A DNA stretch of 6,187 nucleotides, from positions 1-6,187 of the forward strand of contig CAMOLA010000084.1 of NCBI GenBank assembly GCA_946618265.1, given 5' to 3'. A program made the position numbers and the translations under genes. The notes under the pieces are model-generated. The model saw nothing but the letters and a program-made list of their open reading frames with translations, was not told the DNA's origin and made no database searches. This document shows, piece by piece, positions 1 through 4,187 of this stretch (positions are counted from its first letter, which is position 1; the number at the start of each line of letters is the position of its first letter). The stretch comes from an uncultured Eggerthellaceae bacterium (GTDB taxonomy: Bacteria > Actinomycetota > Coriobacteriia > Coriobacteriales > Eggerthellaceae).

Positions 1-619
1 GCGCCGTCTTCTCCCACGCGCACACGTCCTCGGCAGGAAGCTCGTCGGACTTTGGGAACTTCGCGATGTTGAGCGCGCCTGCTTCGTCGATGACCGAGGC
101 CTTCGGGCTGGCACCGCCGAGGCTCGAGCCGGCGGCCACGAGGTCCCCCACGTCGGCATCCAAATCCGCGGTGGCACGGTCGGCGGCACGCAGCAGGTCG
201 GGGATGCGCACCTCTCTGGGCACCCCGCCTACGTCGGCGACCGCCGATCCGGCGACCCAGATGCGCAGCGCGCCCTGCCGCGCAACGTCGCTCACCCCCG
301 CCAGGTAATCGTGCTCGAACAGCGTACGTGCAGCACGCCCCTCATCCCGAGCGCGGCGGCGCTCCTCGCGCAACATGAGGTTCCTCCCCCACCTGTCGGG
401 CATGCAGTCTCCGAACACGCGGAACATCGGCTCGCCCTGCGTGTGGATGGCGCCGTCCATAAGGGGCAAGTCAGGCGCGAGGGGAAACGAGTTCCTATCG
501 GAGAGGAAATCGGCGTCGTAGCGGAAACTCGCCGATTCCACCCCCCTGCGCACATGGGCGTAGAGCGTGCCCGCGAACACGTCCCGGCCGTCGATTTGCA
601 CGCTCACACCGTATTCCAT
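1..619 (-). CDS. hipA: HipA-family Ser/Thr kinase toxin, N-terminal 206 residues (partial at left window edge)
   Basis: HipA toxins are kinases that phosphorylate translation factors, classically glutamyl-tRNA synthetase, and so arrest growth; the paired HipB neutralises them. Translating the minus strand from 619 gives 206 codons without a stop, cut by the window edge. Visible landmarks are a HipA N-terminal region with F-GDCMPDRWGRN-LMLR (about residues 67-84), DYLAGVSDVARQGALRIW (104-121), the glycine-rich nucleotide loop GSSLGGASPKA (164-174), and NIAKFP (184-189), whose lysine matches the ATP-contacting lysine of the family. The C-terminal kinase lobe with the catalytic aspartates lies outside the window, so activity cannot be judged. 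The ATG shares one base with the hipB stop (TGATG) and has GAGGAG at 626-631, six bases upstream, so translation is probably coupled. The family is secure from the loop and the gene order; the actual target is unknown. Confidence 0.9.
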   Translation of the reverse strand, partial: MEYGVSVQIDGRDVFAGTLYAHVRRGVESASFRYDADFLSDRNSFPLAPDLPLMDGAIHTQGEPMFRVFGDCMPDRWGRNLMLREERRRARDEGRAARTLFEHDYLAGVSDVARQGALRIWVAGSAVADVGGVPREVRIPDLLRAADRATADLDADVGDLVAAGSSLGGASPKASVIDEAGALNIAKFPKSDELPAEDVCAWEKTA

Positions 620-918
620 CAGCGGCTCCTCACCCGGCGCGGCGTGTCCTCGTCGGCCCTCAGGCGCCCCTCGGGGGTGTTGAGCGGGTCGGTGCCCGCG
701 ACAACGTGGTCGAGCACGCCGAGTATGCGCGCCACGCGCAGGAAGCTCTCGAGGCTGCCCCTACCCTCGTTGAGCACCGCGCGCACGGTCGGCACCGACA
801 GGTTGGCGCGCTCCGCCAGCAATCCAACGGTGATGCGCTGCTGGCGGCGAGCGAGGTCAAGGTTGCGCGCGATGTCACGCATGGCACGCGCAACCGGTAT
901 AGGGGTCTTTCCTGACAT
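619..918 (-). CDS. hipB: HipB-like XRE-family antitoxin and DNA-binding repressor
   Basis: A 99-residue helix-turn-helix protein immediately upstream of hipA, which is the standard order for this toxin-antitoxin type. Residues about 17-68 (RNLDLARRQQ ... LLAERANLSVPTVRAVL ... LESFLRVARILGVLD) fit the five-helix XRE/Cro fold, with LLAERANLSVPTVRAVL as the helix-turn-helix. The tail is charged (RADEDTPRRVRSR) and probably disordered. The ATG at 918 is preceded by GAAAGGA (924-930) with a five-base spacer, which supports this start. In the family, HipB binds operators upstream of its own gene and sequesters HipA in a tetrameric complex; autoregulation here is inferred, and the AT-rich region 919-1000 is the only place for the promoter. 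Length is close to E. coli HipB (88 residues) with a short N-terminal extension. No damage is visible. Confidence 0.88.
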   Translation of the reverse strand: MSGKTPIPVARAMRDIARNLDLARRQQRITVGLLAERANLSVPTVRAVLNEGRGSLESFLRVARILGVLDHVVAGTDPLNTPEGRLRADEDTPRRVRSR

Positions 919-919
919 G

Positions 920-980
920 AAAATCCTTTCTTTAATAAAACTATATCATACCTATACATTTATATTAGAAACTATTCTTT
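920..980 (-). promoter_or_regulatory. Probable hipBA promoter/operator region
   Basis: The sequence switches from GC-rich coding to strongly A+T-rich DNA just upstream of hipB. On the minus strand a -10-like TATGAT lies at 945-950, with only a poor -35 candidate (AGTTTC, 968-973) at 17-bp spacing. The heptamer AAACTAT occurs twice on the plus strand (938-944 and 969-975), 31 bp apart or about three helical turns, and could be half-sites for HipB. No clear palindrome of the E. coli HipB type is seen, so the operator assignment is tentative. Confidence 0.35.
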
Positions 981-1101
981 CTTTTATTATGCTCCTTAAG
1001 AGCCCTTTGCTATCCGTACGGGTGAAAGAGGCTTCCGCGCGATACCGCGCCACCTCCGTAGGCAACATGACGGCACTGGATTGCGTGACGCCGTTGTACT
1101 A

Positions 1102-1135
1102 GCCTTGTAAGGCAAAAGGGGTTTAAGCCCCCCTT
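1102..1135 (+). promoter_or_regulatory. Two small stem-loops in the leader of the small peptide gene
   Basis: GCCTT-GT-AAGGC (1102-1113) is followed at once by a 6-bp stem AAGGGG/CCCCTT (1116-1121 with 1130-1135). They lie 20-65 bases upstream of the ribosome binding site of the peptide gene at 1167. There is no T-tract, so they are not convincing terminators; they may be an operator or leader structure. Function is not known. Confidence 0.3.
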
Positions 1136-1166
1136 GCGCTGCCATCTGGGAAACGAGGAGATGACC

Positions 1167-1394
1167 ATGGAATTCAAGGACCTGACCCCCGAGCAGAAAA
1201 GCAAGGTGAGGCCCGCGTCTTCAGCGGAGGAGCTTTTCGCGAGCCTCATCGCCGTGGGGTACGACGTTCCGAGGATCTCGGCTGCCTCGTACAGCGAGGA
1301 TGTGCTTGACTACATTCTGACTACAAAAAAGCGGCCAAAAACTGAATCTGACCTGCGGTTTTCGTGGCGGAGCATAGGGGGGCCGAACCTCTGA
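1167..1394 (+). CDS. Small peptide with Nif11-like leader-type N-terminus, probably a truncated RiPP precursor
   Basis: A 75-codon frame beginning MEFKDLTPEQKSKV. ATG 1167 is chosen over 1134 and 1161 because GAGGAG (1155-1160) is six bases upstream of it and leaves no spacer for 1161. The first ~34 residues (EFKDLTPEQKSKV ... SSAEELFASLIAVGYDV) resemble the Nif11-type leader pattern, in which a helix rich in 'LTPEQ..K' and 'SAEELLALAKEEGYEL' precedes a Gly-Gly cleavage site in ribosomally made, modified peptides. After that the match fades: no GG/GA cleavage site and no Cys/Ser/Thr-rich core follow. The last ~23 residues (from TTKKRPKT onward) are encoded by the element-end and tRNA-Ala repeat, so the natural C-terminus seems to have been lost by recombination. 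No modification enzyme or transporter is adjacent. It may be expressed given the good ribosome binding site, but a dead leader fragment is more likely. Confidence 0.5.
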   Translation: MEFKDLTPEQKSKVRPASSAEELFASLIAVGYDVPRISAASYSEDVLDYILTTKKRPKTESDLRFSWRSIGGPNL

Positions 1395-1409
1395 CCCCAT
1401 GGCTGCCAG
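1347..1409 (-). repeat. Attachment-site scar 1: element-end flank plus decayed tRNA-Ala(GGC) 3' half
   Basis: Positions 1365-1409 match 40 of 45 bases of the tRNA-Ala 3' half at 3892-3936, from the anticodon loop to the CCA end, read on the minus strand. The T-stem is broken (AGAGG against CCCCT) and A58 is G, so this is a decayed copy. The tRNA 5' half is absent: the DNA to the right (from 1410) is unrelated to a D-arm. The 18 bases left of the CCA end (1347-1364) are not tRNA but recur beside copy 2; over 1347-1382 against 3706-3741 only three of 36 bases differ. AAAAAAGC also recurs further out (1325-1332 and 3683-3690). This is what the joint of an integrative element using a tyrosine integrase at a tRNA 3' end should look like. 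Confidence 0.75.
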
Positions 1410-1808
1410 CGAGCGAGCACGCTCCAAACCCTTAGAACCTTCGCTAGTAGCTGCTATGCGCTCGGACCTCAACGTGCACTAAGGTAGGTCTCCTTACCCG
1501 GATACTCGGTTGACACAGTTTTTATTCACGGCATATCAATAGTCTAGTAATTATTAGCCAGAGAAATCTAGATTGGTCATAGTTCCTCCTCGGGCCGCCA
1601 TCCTGACAAGAGGGTCGAGACTCCGACAATTCCATAAGGGTCCGCGGGCGGAGCGAACGGCTGCTGCTACAGTTCGCGGACCACCCATAGGAAATATCGA
1701 GGCTGCAGGAACTAAGGCAATCGGGAGAGGAATGTCTTCCTGGCCTGGTGCGCAGCGGATGTGCGGCCATAGCCGGGCCTGCGACGGTGACCTCGGCTTC
1801 AACAGTGG
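1410..1808. other. Decayed intergenic DNA with no convincing gene
   Basis: About 400 bases without a supported gene. Plus strand 1510-1539 holds a promoter-like pair (TTGACA 1510-1515, TATCAA 1534-1539, 18-bp spacing) with no gene behind it. Minus strand has GAGGAGGAACT (1581-1591) followed by an ATG at 1580 that opens only eight codons, possibly the cut-off start of a lost gene. Between 1590 and 1800 two minus frames show amino acid composition that could be frameshifted coding DNA, but I recognise no family. An 8-bp inverted repeat GGTCCGCG/CGCGGACC (1639-1646, 1675-1682) encloses an overlapping GCGAAC/GTTCGC pair (1653-1658, 1672-1677). The left part (1410-1570) is less GC-rich than the right. 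Confidence 0.5.
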
Positions 1809-2275
1809 CTAGTGAATGTGCGCCTTGATGTAGTCCATGTCCAGGTCAATCAGCGTGCCGTCACCTTTAGCGAGCTTCGTAAAGCCAGCTTCAAACAGCA
1901 TCATGCGACAGTCGGTCAGGTCCATGCCACGGCCAGCGGACGTGTCCGCCGCGGTGTCGCGCGGGTTCACGCCGGTTTGAATCGGGTTCTGCGACTTCAT
2001 AATCATAATCTGCTCGGCAAGCTGCTCTGGCGTGTGCTCGGGGCCGATTGGCTCGACCGCGTTCAGCACGTCCAGGCCGACGTCGATGGCGTTCTGGAAG
2101 GTCTGGCGGCGCGCTTCGGGCTTCAGGTTGGTCACCTCGCCTTCCCCAAGGCGGCAGATGTGGTACACGCCGGAAATCCCGGCTTCCTTCATTTTGCAGA
2201 AATCCTCGTAGGAGCTGTCACCCACGTTGGAGTAGATGTTGGTGAGCGCCGGCGCCGCCTTGAAAAGGGCTCATT
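1809..2275 (-). pseudogene. C-terminal fragment of a BioB-like radical SAM enzyme, 5' truncated
   Basis: A minus-strand frame ending TAG at 1809-1811. Its longest start-to-stop reading begins with GTG at 2225, but family-like sequence continues in frame upstream without a start (ALFKAAPALTNIYSNVGD, back to about 2268) until a stop at about 2271, so the 5' end is missing. Recognisable parts are GVYHICRLGEGEVTNLKP, a TFQNAIDVGLDVLNAVEPIG stretch like the barrel strand where this family reads 'A..AGL.V....IVG.GET', and NPIQTGVNPRDTA. These fit the C-terminal half of the BioB/HydE/PylB-like radical SAM barrel. The CxxxCxxC cluster motif that holds the 4Fe-4S cluster would be in the missing half, so the fragment cannot be an active enzyme. 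The substrate of the parent enzyme is unknown to me. No ribosome binding site precedes the GTG. The break abuts the Fic 3' end, suggesting a recombination joint near 2270-2300. Confidence 0.7.
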
Positions 2276-2304
2276 TTAGAGCGGTTGCTTCTCAGGGTAT
2301 TTCA

Positions 2305-3522
2305 TCAATCATTGGCCATCTTCTCAAGTACTTCTAAATTAGCGGAATAAAGCATTTCCCTAGAAGGCCGGCTTTTTTCGACGAAGCCTAGTTCGGCGAG
2401 CTCGCCCATTCTCCTGTATACCGTCTGGCGGCTCGCACCCATGCTTGCCGTTATCTCTTCCATGCTCGCGCCACCATCAGAGAACAAGGACGCCTGCATG
2501 AGGACCCACGCCAGCGAAAGCCGATATTGGTCCTCGCCGAACCATGGCGTATTGTTGAGGATTTCTCCATATCTGTCCATATCGGTTTTTCTTGAGGACA
2601 GCACTCCCCTGATTCGGCTCGAAGCATCGGCCACGATGTCGCAGAACAACGCCACGAAAGGCGTCAGGTCCCCCATTCCCAGCTTCCCCTCGCATGTCGA
2701 GAATCCCTTGTAGTATTCGTTGAGCCGCTTCTTGATCGAGTATGACAGGCCGTAACCTATGATTGCTTCGTAGTTACTCGCGAGGTAGTGACTGCTAATG
2801 TAACGATTCGTTCTCCCATTGCCGTCATAGAACGGGTGAATGTACCCAAATAGGAAATGGAATGCTGCGATTCTTGCGAGAATGTCACAGTTGTTCTCGT
2901 CGTTGAGAAACTCGAGCGACTTTCCCAACAATGAAATGATGGCGTCCTCGGGCATAATTCCATCGTGGATTCTCTTCTGGGCGGAGGCGTAGATTGAGAC
3001 CGGATTCTTTCTGAATAGCATTCCGTCGGGCACGTTGTCTTTGTCATCCATGAGGATTTCGTCGAGTACGAGCTCGTCGTACACCGCTCTTACATCCTCG
3101 GGCGTTTCAATCATCGCCCCATCGCTCGTGGATAGCATGAGGTATTTGTTCACCAAGCCATGGTACCGTCTCTTCTTGTCTTTCTTCTCCAAGCCAGCTA
3201 GGACATCGTGGATTTCTTTCCGCGTGCTATTGACGCCCTCGATTTCGTTGGTTATCACGATTTCGTCGACAAGGTTTTTGATAGCAAATTGCCGTATCGC
3301 CTTAGCTGGAAGAGATCCTTCGAGTCTTAAGATTTCTTTGTCATCTCTCGCTATTTGCAGCGCTGATGCGTAAATGTCGGACGTCATGAGAAAGAACGCT
3401 GGATATCCGGAGACTTCGATGCCGATGTGAATGGCATCAGTCGAGTGAAAGCGTTTTTCGTAAAGCTCTTTTTCGTCTATCGCTGGATTATAGAAAGCTT
3501 TCTCCATCGCGGTATACGCCAT
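2305..3522 (-). CDS. Fic-family adenylyltransferase (AMPylator) with inhibitory motif and C-terminal winged helix
   Basis: Fic enzymes usually transfer AMP from ATP to a hydroxyl side chain of a target protein. From the ATG at 3522 the product has 405 residues. The core motif is complete at residues 229-240, HPFYDGNGRTNR, including the catalytic His, the acidic metal ligand and the GNGR anion hole. TNEIEG (91-96) matches the inhibitory (S/T)xxxE(G/N) motif on the N-terminal side, which makes this a class II, self-inhibited Fic, so no separate antitoxin is needed. Residues about 354-393 (MEEITASMGASRQTVYRRMGELAELGFVEK) form a winged helix-turn-helix. ATG 3522 is preferred because AGGAGA lies nine bases upstream; the open frame runs back to 3684, but those codons cover the promoter and operator. 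The gene is visibly more A+T-rich than hip and the ATPase, suggesting a separate origin. The target is unknown. The frame is intact. Confidence 0.92.
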   Translation of the reverse strand: MAYTAMEKAFYNPAIDEKELYEKRFHSTDAIHIGIEVSGYPAFFLMTSDIYASALQIARDDKEILRLEGSLPAKAIRQFAIKNLVDEIVITNEIEGVNSTRKEIHDVLAGLEKKDKKRRYHGLVNKYLMLSTSDGAMIETPEDVRAVYDELVLDEILMDDKDNVPDGMLFRKNPVSIYASAQKRIHDGIMPEDAIISLLGKSLEFLNDENNCDILARIAAFHFLFGYIHPFYDGNGRTNRYISSHYLASNYEAIIGYGLSYSIKKRLNEYYKGFSTCEGKLGMGDLTPFVALFCDIVADASSRIRGVLSSRKTDMDRYGEILNNTPWFGEDQYRLSLAWVLMQASLFSDGGASMEEITASMGASRQTVYRRMGELAELGFVEKSRPSREMLYSANLEVLEKMAND

Positions 3523-3565
3523 ACTACTGTCTCTCCTGGAACTCAAACCAGTAATTTCATTCGTT

Positions 3566-3596
3566 AGTGTCTCTATTATAGCTTTTGTGAGACACT
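3566..3596 (-). promoter_or_regulatory. Fic promoter with -10 box inside a perfect inverted repeat operator
   Basis: On the minus strand a consensus -10 TATAAT occupies 3575-3580, about 50 bases before the Fic ATG. It is enclosed by a perfect 8-bp inverted repeat AGTGTCTC (3566-3573) and GAGACACT (3589-3596) with a 15-nt spacer. The centre-to-centre distance of 23 bp puts both arms on nearly one face of the helix. No good -35 hexamer is found at 16-18 bp. The layout fits a dimeric repressor blocking RNA polymerase; the Fic winged helix is the nearest candidate, which is inference. Confidence 0.65.
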
Positions 3597-3643
3597 TTCC
3601 CTCTGAAATTGGGCTTGTTGTATCTGGTGAGATTGCCTGCGGG

Positions 3644-3673
3644 AAAATGTCGGTCAGGCGATGCTGACCGACA
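3644..3673 (-). terminator. Perfect 10-bp stem-loop with short T-tract, possible minus-strand terminator
   Basis: TGTCGGTCAG (3648-3657) and CTGACCGACA (3664-3673) form a perfect 10-bp stem with loop GCGATG. On the minus strand the stem is followed by TTTT (3647-3644). It would stop transcription coming from the tRNA-Ala side before it reaches Fic. The T-tract is short, so it could instead be a protein-binding site at the end of an element. Confidence 0.45.
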
Positions 3674-3687
3674 AAAACCGACAAAAA
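3668..3687. repeat. Tandem direct repeat CCGACAAAAA x2
   Basis: Two exact 10-bp copies (3668-3677 and 3678-3687) lie end to end; the first overlaps the right arm of the preceding stem-loop. They are 37-56 bases from the CCA end of att copy 2. Short direct repeats this close to a core site are typical of integrase arm-type or excisionase sites, but a bare sequence cannot prove that. Confidence 0.45.
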
Positions 3688-3705
3688 AGCAGGTCAGAAA
3701 TTGCG

Positions 3706-3744
3706 TCTGTCCTGCGATTTTCGTGGTGGAGCATAGGGGGGTCG
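3706..3744 (-). repeat. Attachment-site scar 2: element-end flank plus truncated tRNA-Ala acceptor end
   Basis: Positions 3724-3744 match the last 21 bases of the tRNA-Ala 3' end at one mismatch (CCA, acceptor strand and part of the T-stem, minus strand), then homology stops. The 18 bases to the left (3706-3723) are the same element-end flank as beside copy 1, differing by two bases. Just left of it GCAGGTCAGA (3689-3698) and TCTGTCCTGC (3706-3715) form a 9-of-10 inverted repeat. The missing remainder of the tRNA half has been replaced by the stem-loop-rich block that follows. Confidence 0.7.
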
Positions 3745-3860
3745 GGCGTATGCCCTTCGGGCATCCGCTGCCCTGCGCTCGCCTATCGGCGTGCTCGGGC
3801 TTCGACAGCCCACAGGGCTGTCGAACTCTCGCGGGGTTCGATCCCTCTTTGCTTGCAAAC
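3745..3860. repeat. Block of consecutive stem-loops between two att copies
   Basis: Three stem-loops follow each other: ATGCCC-TTC-GGGCAT (3750-3764), CGCC-TATC-GGCG (3780-3791), and an 11-bp perfect stem of TTCGACAGCCC with its complement around ACA (3801-3825). None is followed by a T-tract and no ORF uses the region. It resembles REP-type palindromic clusters or the remains of a structured RNA. A GGGGTTCGATC string at 3833-3843 (plus strand) looks like a T-loop, but no paired acceptor stem exists around it. Confidence 0.5.
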
Positions 3861-3884
3861 AAAAAAGACCGCCTGACGGCGGTC
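3857..3884 (-). terminator. Rho-independent terminator just after the tRNA-Ala 3' end
   Basis: GACCGCC (3867-3873) and GGCGGTC (3878-3884) form a perfect 7-bp GC-rich stem with a 4-nt loop. On the minus strand it is followed by TTTTTTGTTT (3866-3857). It starts seven bases after the CCA end of the tRNA-Ala fragment, where a native tRNA terminator is expected, so this copy probably keeps the original downstream end of a tRNA-Ala transcription unit. Confidence 0.85.
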
Positions 3885-3891
3885 GAGAATT

Positions 3892-3936
3892 TGGTGGAGC
3901 ATAGGGGGATCGAACCCCTGACCTCATGGCTGCCAG
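3892..3936 (-). tRNA. tRNA-Ala(GGC) 3' half only (attachment-site remnant, not a functional tRNA)
   Basis: Read on the minus strand this is an intact tRNA 3' half: anticodon loop CTGGCAG with anticodon GGC (34-36) after U33, 3' anticodon stem CCATG, variable loop AGGTC, T-arm AGGGG-TTCGATC-CCCCT, acceptor strand ATGCTCC, discriminator A and encoded CCA. U70 in the acceptor strand fits the G3-U70 identity pair of tRNA-Ala. The 5' half is absent: the bases right of 3936 cannot form a D-arm or the pairing acceptor strand. A break exactly in the anticodon loop is the usual crossover place for tyrosine integrases at tRNA genes. A terminator follows seven bases after CCA. Confidence 0.8.
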
Positions 3937-4124
3937 CAAATTCAGAACACCTGGAAACCCACATGAGCTCTGCGACGCTATTTAAACCCTACATCAGCTT
4001 TAAAGCTCTGAAACGATATGAGGCATCGGCACGACGCAATCTAGACATTCTATCTAAATCTATGGTTAGTAAGCGGATTAAGACATGATATCTAATCTAA
4101 CTTGGCCGAAGCTGCTATCATCTG

Positions 4125-4155
4125 TCTAAATCCATAATCTCAAGTAAGATTTAGA
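4125..4155 (+). promoter_or_regulatory. Putative operator/promoter of the ATPase gene (inverted repeat around a -10-like box)
   Basis: TCTAAATC (4125-4132) and GATTTAGA (4148-4155) are perfect 8-bp arms with a 15-nt spacer that holds CATAAT (4133-4138), a -10-like hexamer about 50 bases before the ATPase ATG. A third, directly oriented TCTAAATC lies at 4053-4060. No good -35 is visible. Arm length and spacing equal those of the Fic repeat, though the arm sequences differ. Confidence 0.45.
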
Positions 4156-4187
4156 TGCGTTATTGTCCAAACATGGAGGAACCGTAG

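Noticed and set aside
311..1102. 263-codon plus-strand ORF opposite hipBA
   Set aside because: It is the antisense shadow of a well-supported GC-rich hipBA pair and then runs into AT-rich promoter DNA; composition is not protein-like and no family is recognised.
1221..1472. Minus-strand 83-codon ORF across att copy 1
   Set aside because: It is antisense to the small peptide gene and crosses the tRNA-derived repeat; no ribosome binding site.
1450..1490. Minus-strand TAAGGAG followed by GTG and eleven codons
   Set aside because: Too short, no recognisable product and sits in decayed DNA; likely chance.
1812..2279. 155-codon plus-strand ORF opposite the radical-SAM fragment
   Set aside because: The minus frame carries recognisable BioB-like stretches; the plus frame is a GC-driven shadow.
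3523..3684. Longer Fic start giving 459 residues
   Set aside because: The extra codons overlap the -10 box, the inverted repeat and the element-end stem; the ATG at 3684 lacks a ribosome binding site, while 3522 has AGGAGA upstream.
3644..3744. CRISPR-like repeats near att copy 2
   Set aside because: Only two immediately adjacent 10-bp copies without spacers and no cas genes.
3820..3850. Possible plus-strand tRNA T-arm (GGGGTTCGATC followed by CCTC)
   Set aside because: The stem does not pair properly and no acceptor, anticodon or D-arm can be drawn around it.
3557..4088. Several ORFs of 70-160 codons across the tRNA-Ala region, both strands
   Set aside because: They read through the tRNA fragment, terminator and palindromes, producing the familiar false peptides seen over tRNA ends; no ribosome binding site or domain.
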